Assembly: GCA_016780825.1 (NCBI GenBank) | Contig: JADHLF010000039.1 | Span: forward strand, 1-24,407 | Direction of reading: 5' to 3' | Source: Planktomarina sp. | GTDB taxonomy: Bacteria > Pseudomonadota > Alphaproteobacteria > Rhodobacterales > Rhodobacteraceae | DNA length: 24,407 bases | In this document: in pieces, positions 13,083-21,018 of the stretch | Layout of the letters: each line of letters begins with the position of its first letter | Numbering within the stretch: position 1 is the first letter of the stretch | Notes under the pieces: generated by a model | What the model saw: only the letters and a program-made list of their open reading frames with translations | The model's database searches: none | What the model was told of the DNA's origin: nothing | Made by a program: the position numbers and the translations under genes

Positions 13083-14282
13083 TTATTCAATCCCCTTGCC
13101 GAGAAGCGCATCATTGACTCTCGCCATGTGCCCCGACTCGGGCGGCACAGGCTGCTCCAGCACCGGCAAGAGCTGTCGCAAATGATCGTGATAGGTTTTC
13201 ACGCCATACTCCAGGTCAGAAAATATCACGCCGTCATATGCAGAGGATTTTGTCGCCTCACAAGACCAAATCATGAGCATCTGATCTTCTCCAGCCGTGT
13301 CACGGTCGATCCGTCCACTCAAATATCGCGCGGCCTTCATTTCACGGCTTTCCTCGCGCCGCCGATAGCACATTCCGCGCTGCACCGTTTGCGTGGCAGA
13401 CTGGGGCACTTCTTGGTAATAGATGACACTGTCGGGATAGAGGCCAAGGACGAAATTGGGGAACATGCCAAAATAGATCCATTGACGCCGCTGGTGCGGC
13501 GGAAGATGACCTGCCTCTGGCAAGATCTCGCGGTATTTTCGCACGCTCCAGCGATGGCCATAGGCCTCATTGAATGTCCCGACCGATCGCGAGGTGCCAT
13601 TGGCATAGGGCTCATCAAAATAACCATTGCCGTAGAGCTGATGCAGCCCCGGATGGGCTTGGCGCACATGATAGCCCTCATTATCCACATCGCGCACGGA
13701 TTTCCAATTCACCGACAGCAGATCATCCATCGAATTGCTGTCAGTGGGCACCATATTGGCCAAATCATAGGGGGCGATTTCATCATCGAACCGGGCTAAA
13801 ATTTTTGCCACCGCAGGCTGAGGACCGGCTTGAAAGCGAATGAAGACCAGGCCATTCCAGATCTCCATCTCCAACGGTTTGAGGCCCCATTTTTCGGCCT
13901 GCATCTGCGGAAATGTATCCCGATTGGCAATTCCGCGCAGCCCGCCGTCCAAATTATACGCCCAGCCATGATAGGGGCAAACCATAGCCTTATTGCAGAC
14001 CCCGCGCGCATCCGGAACAATCCGCGACCCACGATGCCGGCACAGATTGTGAAAGGCCCGCAAAATGCCGTCATGACCGCGGATCACCAGCGCCCGTTCA
14101 CCGGCGAGATCAAAGGTGACATAGGCGCCAATCTCTGCCGCTTCATTTACATGGCAGACAAATTGCCAATGGGTTTTGAACAGGGTGTCACATTCCAGCT
14201 CGAACAGTTCCTGCGAAAAATAGGCCCATCCGGGCAGTCCCGAGCGGTCCCAATCTTTAGGCAATGCGATATCTGTTGTCAT
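13083..14282 (-). CDS. Rieske (2Fe-2S) non-heme iron oxygenase alpha subunit, quaternary-amine type
   Basis: This is a Rieske oxygenase of 399 residues. The cluster is bound by Cys81-x-His83 (NLCRHRGSR) and Cys102-x2-His105 (CPYHGW). The catalytic iron ligands are His205, His210 (EGYHVRQAHPGL) and probably Asp333 (GEDQM). The residue three before His205 is Glu202 rather than the aspartate of aromatic-ring dioxygenases. Carnitine oxygenase CntA and glycine-betaine-type demethylases also have glutamate there, so a methylated-amine or betaine substrate is inferred. No reductase component is adjacent. The longest frame starts at a TTG (14294) with no ribosome site; the ATG at 14282 with GGA upstream is preferred. 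It is first in an operon with two permeases and an ATPase, which suggests that uptake of its substrate is co-expressed. Confidence 0.88.
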   Translation of the reverse strand: MTTDIALPKDWDRSGLPGWAYFSQELFELECDTLFKTHWQFVCHVNEAAEIGAYVTFDLAGERALVIRGHDGILRAFHNLCRHRGSRIVPDARGVCNKAMVCPYHGWAYNLDGGLRGIANRDTFPQMQAEKWGLKPLEMEIWNGLVFIRFQAGPQPAVAKILARFDDEIAPYDLANMVPTDSNSMDDLLSVNWKSVRDVDNEGYHVRQAHPGLHQLYGNGYFDEPYANGTSRSVGTFNEAYGHRWSVRKYREILPEAGHLPPHQRRQWIYFGMFPNFVLGLYPDSVIYYQEVPQSATQTVQRGMCYRRREESREMKAARYLSGRIDRDTAGEDQMLMIWSCEATKSSAYDGVIFSDLEYGVKTYHDHLRQLLPVLEQPVPPESGHMARVNDALLGKGIE

Positions 14283-14392
14283 GAGCGGTTCCAATCAATA
14301 TCGTGGTTCATGGAACAGCTTACGCCCCCAAATATCAACAGTAATCTGACAAACGACCTTGAGTTCACGCGCATCCGCACAGCCATTAGGCT

Positions 14393-15709
14393 CTAACTTC
14401 GCAGCCAAAACAGGGTAATGGCGGGGAAGGCCACGAGCAAAATCACCCGTGCAATGTCAGAGGCCACGAAATACATCACCACTTTATAGGTCTGCACCAA
14501 GGGCGTCGAACGATCCATCGCGTTGATGACAAAGAGGTTCATACCCACAGGCGGGGTAATGAGCCCCACCTCCACCACGATCAACACCAATATGCCAAAC
14601 CATATGGCGATGTGCTCTTGGCTCATGCCAAAATCAAGCTCCACGATGACCGGAAAAAAGATCGGAACAGTAAGCAAAATCATCGACAGGCTGTCCATCA
14701 AACAGCCAAATACAAGGTAAAACAGCAAAATGATGCTCAGGACCACCCAGGGGCTAAACCCTTGGTTAACCACAAAGTTTGAAATTTCCTGCGGCACCTG
14801 GGTCAGGGCCAAAAATCCATTATAAAAACCGGCGCCAAGAATAATGAAGAAAATCATGGCGCTGGATTTTGCGGTGACCAGGAAGCTCTCAATTAAGGTG
14901 CTTCGCGTCAGGCCTTTGTTCATCCATGCGATAAACCCCGTGCCAGCCGCCCCAACCGCCGCCCCTTCGGTGGGGGTGAACCAGCCCTGATAGATGCCGC
15001 CGACCACGAGCGCGAAGACCAACAACACCGGCCAAACTTTGAACAGGGCCGCAAAGCGCTCGGCATAGGGCACCGCCGCTTTCACACCGGCCGCCTCCGG
15101 GTGCAGTCGCACATAGATGGAAATTGCAATCACATAGCCGACCGCCGCTAAAATTCCCGGAATGAAGGCTGCTAGAAACAGTTTGGCAATGTTTTGCTCG
15201 GTTAAAATCGCATAGATCACCAAGACAATTGAGGGCGGAATCAAAATCCCCAGGGTGCCACCGGCGGCCAAAGTGGCGGTGGAAAAGCCGCCAGAGTAGC
15301 CATATTTGCGCAATTCAGGCAGAGCCACGCGCCCCATGGTCGCCGCCGTGGCGAGAGACGAACCGCAGATCGAACCAAACCCGGCGCAAGCCCCAATCGC
15401 GGCCATGGCGATGCCGCCTTTGCGATGGCCCAAAAAGCTCTCGGTGGCTTTAAATAGGGCGCTGGACATCCCCCCCAGGGTCGCAAAATGCCCCATCAGC
15501 AAAAACATCGGTACGATCGACAAAGAGTAGCTGGAAAATGTGCTGAAGGTTTCAGATTTCAACCGGGCCAGCGGCAAATTGAAACTGCCCGTGGTGAAAT
15601 ACAACCCCACCAAGCCCACCAAAAACATTGCAAGACCAATGGGCACGCGAATGAAAATCAATATTAGAAGCGCCGGGAAAGAGGCCAGGCCGATCTCTAA
15701 GTTGCTCAT
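14393..15709 (-). CDS. TRAP transporter large permease, DctM family
   Basis: This is the large membrane subunit of a TRAP importer, 438 residues and strongly hydrophobic, with about twelve membrane segments. Characteristic motifs are the N-terminal IRVPIGLAMFLVG stretch, the GGMSSALFKATESFLGHRKGGIAMAAIGACAGFG segment, the small-residue-rich ATAATMGRVALPE, and GGIYQGWFTPTEGAAVGAAG, a hallmark of the family. The C-terminal VGLITPPVGMNLFVI block is also typical. It uses the sodium gradient to take up a substrate delivered by the periplasmic DctP protein. The ATG overlaps the dctQ stop by four bases (ATGA). It ends 110 bases before the Rieske start, and no terminator is visible in that gap, so read-through is possible. 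Confidence 0.93.
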   Translation of the reverse strand: MSNLEIGLASFPALLILIFIRVPIGLAMFLVGLVGLYFTTGSFNLPLARLKSETFSTFSSYSLSIVPMFLLMGHFATLGGMSSALFKATESFLGHRKGGIAMAAIGACAGFGSICGSSLATAATMGRVALPELRKYGYSGGFSTATLAAGGTLGILIPPSIVLVIYAILTEQNIAKLFLAAFIPGILAAVGYVIAISIYVRLHPEAAGVKAAVPYAERFAALFKVWPVLLVFALVVGGIYQGWFTPTEGAAVGAAGTGFIAWMNKGLTRSTLIESFLVTAKSSAMIFFIILGAGFYNGFLALTQVPQEISNFVVNQGFSPWVVLSIILLFYLVFGCLMDSLSMILLTVPIFFPVIVELDFGMSQEHIAIWFGILVLIVVEVGLITPPVGMNLFVINAMDRSTPLVQTYKVVMYFVASDIARVILLVAFPAITLFWLRS

Positions 15710-16287
15710 AGGTCCAGTCCTGACTCTTGGGACAAAATATCTTCACCCCGCAAAAATTCCACCGCGCGGATCGCCGCCACATAGACTGCAATCACCGCTG
15801 TGAGAACCGCGCCGAATAGGCTGGCGGCATAGGCCCACCAAATCGGAAATTGCAGCAAAAAGGTGGTGTCGCCATAGCGCTGTTTTGACAGCATCCCATT
15901 GTACAGCTGATAGGCGATCGCGATCAGCACGACGGCAAAAATCACATCAATGGCAAGCTGCAACACTCGGTTGCTTCGGCGCGGCAATTTTGCCGTGAAA
16001 ATATCGACAGAGGCGTGGCCTGCGGACATTTGGCACAGGGGCAGAAAGGCGAAAATTGCAAAGGCCACACCCGCCTCCACCAATTCAAAATCGCCATTGA
16101 TGGGTCCTACGCCCAGATCCAAAGCCCAAGCCGAAAGGTCAGGCATCACAGACCCGATCCACCCATGCAAAAGCCCATTTAAACTGCGCCCAAGTACAGA
16201 AATACAAATCAAAAAAATGAGAAGGGTTAAGACGAGACCACCACAGATCGCCATAAAACGCGCTGCCTGCGTTGCCAAATTCCTCAT
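15706..16287 (-). CDS. TRAP transporter small permease, DctQ family
   Basis: This is the small membrane subunit of a TRAP importer, 193 residues with four hydrophobic segments near 12-34, 70-90, 107-128 and 147-170. The conserved GHASVDIFTAKLP segment (about 90-102) after the second helix is the usual DctQ signature. There is an unusually long linker between helices one and two (about 35-68). The ATG at 16287 has a GGGA-like site upstream. It overlaps dctM by four bases. A Rho-independent terminator lies between it and dctP, so dctQ and dctM would be made at lower levels than the binding protein. Confidence 0.88.
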   Translation of the reverse strand: MRNLATQAARFMAICGGLVLTLLIFLICISVLGRSLNGLLHGWIGSVMPDLSAWALDLGVGPINGDFELVEAGVAFAIFAFLPLCQMSAGHASVDIFTAKLPRRSNRVLQLAIDVIFAVVLIAIAYQLYNGMLSKQRYGDTTFLLQFPIWWAYAASLFGAVLTAVIAVYVAAIRAVEFLRGEDILSQESGLDL

Positions 16288-16311
16288 GTGAACATCCCGT
16301 CTTAGAAATAG

Positions 16312-16344
16312 AAAAACGCTGCGCGAAATGGCCCGCGCAGCGTT
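16312..16344 (-). terminator. Terminator or attenuator between dctP and dctQ
   Basis: Perfect 11-base arms AACGCTGCGCG (16315-16325) and CGCGCAGCGTT (16334-16344) enclose an 8-base loop. In the minus-strand transcript the stem runs into five T residues (16316-16312). It starts 17 bases after the dctP stop. It would let most transcripts end after the binding protein gene and a fraction continue into dctQM. Confidence 0.88.
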
Positions 16345-16361
16345 ACATGTGCTTTAGCGAC

Positions 16362-17390
16362 TTAATTGGCGTTCATCAATGCGGTTGCTTGATCAATCAT
16401 AGCCTGCCCATCGAGGCCGCGCCCTGCCATCTCTTCGATCCATGCCCCATAGACGGGCTGGGCCGCTTCTGCCCAGACGGCCGATTGGGCCGCATCCAAG
16501 GTGACGATATCATTGCCCCGGGCCACGGCAACATCGCGGCCAGGTGTGTCATAGGCCTGTTGCGTCGTGCCTGCAAAGATGGAGAACTCAAGACCTGAAT
16601 TATCTTCTATCACCGCTTGCAAATCAGCCGGCAGGGCTGCGAATTTATCCTTGTTCATCACCAAGACGAAAGTGACCGTATAGAGCATGGGGCCAGTAAA
16701 TTCCGTGTGATGCGCGACAAGCTCCGGCACTTTGAGCGACTTTGTCACCTCCCAAGGGATGGTTGTGCCATCAATCACACCTTTGGACAAAGCCTCTGGC
16801 ACCGCTGGCACCGGCATGCCCACAGGGGTGGCCCCCAGTTCTTTTAGCATCGCATTGACCTGGCGCGACGCGCCGCGAATCTTCATACCGTTGAAATCGG
16901 AGGGAACTGTGACAGCCTTATTGGCATGAATAACGCCAGGTCCGTGCACCCAGCCGCCCAACATCTTCAGATTTCCAAACTCCCGTTCGGCAATATCTGC
17001 CTCCAGCATTTTCCAGAATGCCGCAGAGGCCGGCCCTGCATCGGTCACCAAGAAGGGCAGCTCAAACACTTCGGTTGATGGATAACGCCCTGGCGTATAG
17101 CCCACCACATTCCAGGTGATATCAATCACGCCATCGAGCACCTGATCGATCAACTCAGGCGGCTTGCCGCCCAATTGCATTGCCGCATAGCGGTTGATTT
17201 CGATACGCCCGCCAGAGGCCTTCTCAATCTTATCTGCCCAAACATCAATGATTTTGGACGGAATTGTCGCCTGCGCGGGTAAAAAGCTCTGTAGGTTAAA
17301 GCTGTAATCTGCGGCACAGGCCGCGCCGGACAGTGCCAGCGCCGCAACGGCACCCGCTAAAGTTCTGTGAAAGATCGTATGAAACGTCAT
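16362..17390 (-). CDS. TRAP transporter periplasmic solute-binding protein, DctP family
   Basis: This is a secreted binding protein of 342 residues. The signal peptide covers residues 1-26 with a cut after ACA, followed by ADYSFNLQSF. The TRAP family pattern is clear: WADKIEKASGGRIEINRY (51-68), VLDGVIDITWNVVGYTPGRYP (84-104), GMKIRGASRQVNAMLKELGATPVGMPV (168-194) and LSKGVIDGT (201-209). Arg172 in the KIRG block matches the arginine that pairs with the carboxylate of most TRAP ligands, so an organic acid ligand is likely. The gene is divergent from the PhyH-family dioxygenase. CAGGGA lies about seven bases upstream of the ATG, and a TATAAT promoter is visible. Confidence 0.93.
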   Translation of the reverse strand: MTFHTIFHRTLAGAVAALALSGAACAADYSFNLQSFLPAQATIPSKIIDVWADKIEKASGGRIEINRYAAMQLGGKPPELIDQVLDGVIDITWNVVGYTPGRYPSTEVFELPFLVTDAGPASAAFWKMLEADIAEREFGNLKMLGGWVHGPGVIHANKAVTVPSDFNGMKIRGASRQVNAMLKELGATPVGMPVPAVPEALSKGVIDGTTIPWEVTKSLKVPELVAHHTEFTGPMLYTVTFVLVMNKDKFAALPADLQAVIEDNSGLEFSIFAGTTQQAYDTPGRDVAVARGNDIVTLDAAQSAVWAEAAQPVYGAWIEEMAGRGLDGQAMIDQATALMNAN

Positions 17391-17420
17391 GATATATCCC
17401 TGCCAATGATGCGTGGCGTT

Positions 17421-17448
17421 ATTATAAATTAAACGGCCAACTGATCAA
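17421..17448 (-). promoter_or_regulatory. Sigma70-like promoter for dctP
   Basis: On the minus strand, TTGATC (17448-17443) and a perfect TATAAT (17426-17421) are separated by 16 bases. The -35 overlaps a TGATCA palindrome (17442-17447), which could be a control site. It gives a short leader before the dctP start at 17390. Confidence 0.55.
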
Positions 17449-17562
17449 CAAAAAAGTCTCATTATATGCTGTTTTAGGGGCAGCAAGTCTTGGCGCGCAA
17501 AGTCAGAATTGAAATTCACACAGTCCTGTGGCAGCACAGCAGAAAAGAAAAGGATCTCACCC

Positions 17563-18375
17563 ATGCCCCATCCCCTTCTCAGCCAAAGCGATATCGACGC
17601 CTTTCAACGCGATGGTGTGATCTTGGTGAAAGGCCTGTTTGCCGATCATGTGGAGACGCTGCGGGCGGGCATTGCGCGCAACATGGACGCGCCTGGCCCC
17701 TATGCGGCAGAGAATTTGAAATCCGGCGAAGCGGGGCGGTTTTTTGATGATTACTGCAATTGGACTCGCATTCCAGAATTTGAAACGGTCCTGCACGACA
17801 GCCCCGCCGCGGCCGTGGCCGCAGATTTGATGGGCTCTCAGCGGGTGCAGATGTTTCACGACCATATCCTGGTGAAAGAGCCCGGCACATCAAAAGCCAC
17901 CCCTTGGCATCAAGACGGGCCTTATTATTTTGTGGATGGTCAGCAAAATGTGAGTTTTTGGAGCCCGCTGGACCCGGTGACTGACGCCTCGCTCCGCTGC
18001 GTTGCCGGCAGTCACAAATGGGCCAAACCGGTCTTGCCGACCCGCTGGCTGGCCGAGGAGAGTTTTTATCCCAATGAGGACGACTACATGCCCGTGCCGG
18101 ATCCCGACGCCGAAGGCATGGAGATTCGCGAATGGGCGATGGAGCCCGGCGATGCTGTGGCCTTTAACTTTGGCATTCTGCACGGCGCGCGCGGAAATGA
18201 CAGCCATCAGCGCCGCCGGGCCTTCTCTTTGCGGCTTTTGGGCGATGATGCGCGCTATGTGGAGCGCCCTGGCCGGACCTCCCCCCCCTTTCCAGGCCAT
18301 GAGATGCAGCCCGGCCAGCGGCTCCGCGACGATTGGTTCCCCGTGATTTTTGACCGCAAGGCTGCGCCAGCCTGA
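17563..18375 (+). CDS. Phytanoyl-CoA dioxygenase (PhyH) family Fe(II)/2-oxoglutarate oxygenase
   Basis: This is a PhyH-family enzyme of 270 residues with a double-stranded beta-helix fold. The iron triad is His116-x-Asp118 (PWHQDGPYY) and His207 (FGILHGARGN). The arginine-rich block after it (HQRRRAFSLRLLGDD, 215-229) would hold 2-oxoglutarate. The N-terminus (FQRDGVILVKGLF) is the usual family opening. It hydroxylates a small molecule or CoA thioester with O2, releasing succinate and CO2; the substrate is unknown. The longest frame begins with TTG at 17509, but ATG 17563 has AAGGA eight bases upstream, so it is chosen. It is divergent from dctP, so the TRAP substrate may be its substrate or inducer (inference). 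It converges on paaE with a 19-base gap and no visible terminator. Confidence 0.88.
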   Translation: MPHPLLSQSDIDAFQRDGVILVKGLFADHVETLRAGIARNMDAPGPYAAENLKSGEAGRFFDDYCNWTRIPEFETVLHDSPAAAVAADLMGSQRVQMFHDHILVKEPGTSKATPWHQDGPYYFVDGQQNVSFWSPLDPVTDASLRCVAGSHKWAKPVLPTRWLAEESFYPNEDDYMPVPDPDAEGMEIREWAMEPGDAVAFNFGILHGARGNDSHQRRRAFSLRLLGDDARYVERPGRTSPPFPGHEMQPGQRLRDDWFPVIFDRKAAPA

Positions 18376-18394
18376 GGCGCGGCGCACCCAAGTG

Positions 18395-19462
18395 CTAAAC
18401 CGCGTCGAAATCCAAAACCACCAGCTCTGAACGCGGTTTGAATTGGCAGGCCAAAACATAGCCCTGCTCAATTTCCCAAGGCTCAAGTGAGAAATTTTGG
18501 GCCATCTCCCCCTGCCCTTGGCTCAACTTACAACGGCAGGTCGCGCACATGCCATTGGCGCAAGAATACGGCAGCTCAAGTCCAGACTGGCTGGCCGCAT
18601 CCAGCAGCATCTCGCCCGCCTCCATGGCAAAGCCCCTCCGCGCGCCATCCAGCACGACCTCAACCCGCGCGCCGCGCGGCGCCGCGGGCTTTTGAGCCGC
18701 GCTGGCAATCGGCAGCGGGCTTGACGGGGTAAAGAGCTCAAATTTGATCCGCTCAGGCGGCACGCCCAGCACGGACAATGCCTCAGAGGCCGCCGTGATC
18801 ATCGGCTGTGGTCCGCAGATATAGATTGCATCATAATCCATTGGAGAAATGAGCCCGCGGGTGGCCATTGTGCTCAATTTCTCTGCATCCATGCGCCCAT
18901 TGAAGAGCGCCACATCCTGCGCCTCCTCATCCATCACATGCGTCATCAAAAACCGTGTGAGATACTTGTCTTTCAGATCATCAAAGGTTTGGCGAAACAT
19001 AATGCTTTCAGTGTTGCGATTGGCATAGCATAGGGTCACCGTGCTATCAGCTTCGCCCTCAAGTACCGACTGCGCGATCGATTTGATCGGCGTGACACCC
19101 GACCCTGCGGCCAAGAGCAAATAATTGTGCCGCCCACCAATCGGCGCCGTGAAGCGCCCCTGCGGTGGCATTACCTGCAAAACATCCCCCGGCTTCAGGC
19201 CCAAAGCAAAGCTGGAAAAAGCGCCGCCTTCAATCCGTTTGATCCCGACCGAGAGCTGCGGCGCGCCCAGTGGCGAGCAAATCGAATAGGACCGGCGCAA
19301 GTCCTGCCCATCGACCATGGCGCGGAGGGTCAAATACTGGCCAGGCTCAAACACAAAATCAGAGGCCAAAGCCGCCGGAATGTCAAAACTGATCTCAACA
19401 GAGCTGGCGGTATCGGCGCGCACGGCGCTGATGGTCAAATCATGAAATTTCAGTTTGCCCAT
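18395..19462 (-). CDS. paaE: Phenylacetyl-CoA epoxidase reductase subunit PaaE
   Basis: This is the electron-transfer subunit of the phenylacetyl-CoA 1,2-epoxidase, 355 residues. The N-terminal FAD domain has RRSYS (56-60). The NAD(P) domain has GSGVTP (120-125) and CGPQPM (216-221). The C-terminal plant-type 2Fe-2S domain has Cys301, Cys306, Cys309 and Cys339 (YSCANGMCATC and VLACQ). Electrons pass from NADPH through FAD and the cluster to the diiron PaaA. GAGGAG lies nine bases upstream of the ATG. It is last in paaABCDE, 12 bases after paaD. It is also the only flavin/2Fe-2S reductase in the window, so it could in principle serve the nearby Rieske oxygenase, but the operon context points to PaaA. 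Confidence 0.95.
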   Translation of the reverse strand: MGKLKFHDLTISAVRADTASSVEISFDIPAALASDFVFEPGQYLTLRAMVDGQDLRRSYSICSPLGAPQLSVGIKRIEGGAFSSFALGLKPGDVLQVMPPQGRFTAPIGGRHNYLLLAAGSGVTPIKSIAQSVLEGEADSTVTLCYANRNTESIMFRQTFDDLKDKYLTRFLMTHVMDEEAQDVALFNGRMDAEKLSTMATRGLISPMDYDAIYICGPQPMITAASEALSVLGVPPERIKFELFTPSSPLPIASAAQKPAAPRGARVEVVLDGARRGFAMEAGEMLLDAASQSGLELPYSCANGMCATCRCKLSQGQGEMAQNFSLEPWEIEQGYVLACQFKPRSELVVLDFDAV

Positions 19463-19474
19463 CGCCGTCTCTCC

Positions 19475-19963
19475 TCAAATACATTTAAAATAATCAAAGG
19501 GCTCATGACAGGCATTGCAGCGATACTGGGCCTTGCAGGCCGTCGAGCCAAATTCCGATAGTTTGGACGTGTCCCCTGCCGCGCAGCGCGGGCAAGCCAC
19601 TGTGATCTCGCCAAAGAGCGCGCGTTTTGACGAGGAGCCCGCCACAGGCGGCGCAATCCCATAGGCGCGAAGTTTTTCGCGCCCCTCCTCGGTGATCCAA
19701 TCCGTGGTCCAGGCCGGTGCAAGGACCCGCTCAATCACGGGATCAAAACCGGCCTGCCGCAGAGCCGCCTCGATGGCCAATTCAATCGCCAGTACCGCCG
19801 GACATCCCGAATAGGTGGGGGTGACCTGCGCAACCGCCCGACCTTGATCATCAATGTCAACAGCCCGCAATATCCCCAAGTCCGCGACGGTGACCGCGGG
19901 CACCTCGGGATCCAAAACAGCCGCTGCGGCCTCCCATGCCCGGCGGGCCTGGAGCGTTACCAT
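19475..19963 (-). CDS. paaD: Phenylacetate degradation protein PaaD (MIP18/DUF59 plus zinc ribbon)
   Basis: 162 residues. The N-terminal MIP18/DUF59 domain has LDPEVPAVTVADLGIL (17-32) and TPTYSGCPAV with Cys54, as in iron-sulfur assembly factors. The C-terminal part is a zinc-ribbon-like tail with Cys124-x2-Cys127 and Cys149-x2-Cys152, ending HEPFDYFKCI. PaaD is thought to assist maturation of the epoxidase metal centres and is needed for activity in known systems. The ATG lies inside the 3' end of paaC (seven-base overlap). All expected cysteines are present. Confidence 0.94.
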   Translation of the reverse strand: MVTLQARRAWEAAAAVLDPEVPAVTVADLGILRAVDIDDQGRAVAQVTPTYSGCPAVLAIELAIEAALRQAGFDPVIERVLAPAWTTDWITEEGREKLRAYGIAPPVAGSSSKRALFGEITVACPRCAAGDTSKLSEFGSTACKAQYRCNACHEPFDYFKCI

Positions 19964-20709
19964 GTCATATCCGGAAAACTGCGCTGCATGAATTGCAGCT
20001 GCGCCAAAAGATGGCCCATGGCTTCCGTATGCAGCCCGCTGCGGCCCCCCTTTTGCGCATAGGCAGTCGCCGGCGGGACCAGTTTGGCCGCCGCGAAGAC
20101 CTGCTCAACATCCGCTTGCCAGGCCGGTTGCAAAGCTTGGGTGTCGGGCCAGATACCAGCCTCAACTGCGCCGCAGGCTTCGGGATCTGCTATAAAAAAT
20201 TCACCCGTATAGGGCGCCAAAAGCGCCATGGCTTCGGCCATACGCCGCGCACTTTCATCGGTTCCATCCCCCAGACGAATGACCCATTCCGCACAATGGC
20301 GGCGGTGATACTGCGCCTCCTTCACGGCCTTTGCGGCAATCGCCGCCAGGGTGGCATCGCTTGAGCGCTCGGCCTCTTGCCAAAACAATTGCATGAAACT
20401 GGCAAAATAAAACTGCCGCAACATGGTCTGGGCAAAATCCCCATTGGGCAGCTCACAAATCAATAGATTTCGATAGGCGCGCTCCATTCGGCCAAAGGCC
20501 AAAGCATCCTCATCGCGCCCGGCCCCTTCCAAATCGCCCGCATAGCTGTAAAGCGCGCGCGCTTGGCCAATCAGATCCAGCGCAATATTGGGCATGGCCA
20601 GATCTTCCTCAAGCATCGGCGCATGGCCGCACCATTCCGACAAGCGGTGCCCCAATATGAGGTGGTCATCCGCCAAGCCAATCAAGGCTGCAACCCCTGC
20701 GGCCGGCAT
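19957..20709 (-). CDS. paaC: Phenylacetyl-CoA epoxidase structural subunit PaaC
   Basis: This is the non-catalytic ferritin-like partner of PaaA, 250 residues and all-helical. It has the family segments LADDHLILGHRLSEWCGHAP, ALDLIGQARALY, the FYFASFMQLFWQ helix and EAQYHRRHCAEWVIRLGDGT. It stabilises PaaA in the multi-component epoxidase. Two adjacent start codons are possible, GTG 20712 and ATG 20709. The ATG, which shares one base with the paaB stop (TGATG), is chosen. The 3' end overlaps paaD by seven bases. Confidence 0.95.
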   Translation of the reverse strand: MPAAGVAALIGLADDHLILGHRLSEWCGHAPMLEEDLAMPNIALDLIGQARALYSYAGDLEGAGRDEDALAFGRMERAYRNLLICELPNGDFAQTMLRQFYFASFMQLFWQEAERSSDATLAAIAAKAVKEAQYHRRHCAEWVIRLGDGTDESARRMAEAMALLAPYTGEFFIADPEACGAVEAGIWPDTQALQPAWQADVEQVFAAAKLVPPATAYAQKGGRSGLHTEAMGHLLAQLQFMQRSFPDMTW

Positions 20710-20999
20710 CACATATGCCCCACATCATCGGGAATATTATAAAAACTGGGGTGGCGGTAGATTTTATCGTCGGCCGGATCAAACAGCGCGCCGCGATCTT
20801 GCGGATCAGAGGCCACAATCTGCGCCGAAGGAATAACCCACACCGACAACCCCTCCCCGCGGCGGGTGTAGACATCCCGCGCCGCTTGCAGCGCCATTTC
20901 AGCATCGGCCGCATGCAGCGAGCCGCAGTGACGATGCGCCAGCCCATTTCGCGGGCGAATAAACACTTCCCAAAGTGGGATTTCTTCGGCTTCGCTCAT
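20709..20999 (-). CDS. paaB: Phenylacetyl-CoA epoxidase subunit PaaB
   Basis: This is the small scaffold subunit of the epoxidase, 96 residues, close to the usual 95 or so. The protein opens MSEAEEIPLWEVFIRPRNG, followed by the family blocks LAHRHCGSLHAADAEMALQAARDVYTRR and GLSVWVIPS. A longer reading from 21074 would overlap paaA, whereas ATG 20999 has AGAGGA a few bases upstream and gives the canonical N-terminus, so it is chosen. It is thought to bridge PaaAC heterodimers. It lies 19 bases after paaA and overlaps paaC by one base. Confidence 0.95.
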   Translation of the reverse strand: MSEAEEIPLWEVFIRPRNGLAHRHCGSLHAADAEMALQAARDVYTRRGEGLSVWVIPSAQIVASDPQDRGALFDPADDKIYRHPSFYNIPDDVGHM

Positions 21000-21018
21000 C
21001 TGCTCTCGTCCTCTTGCC

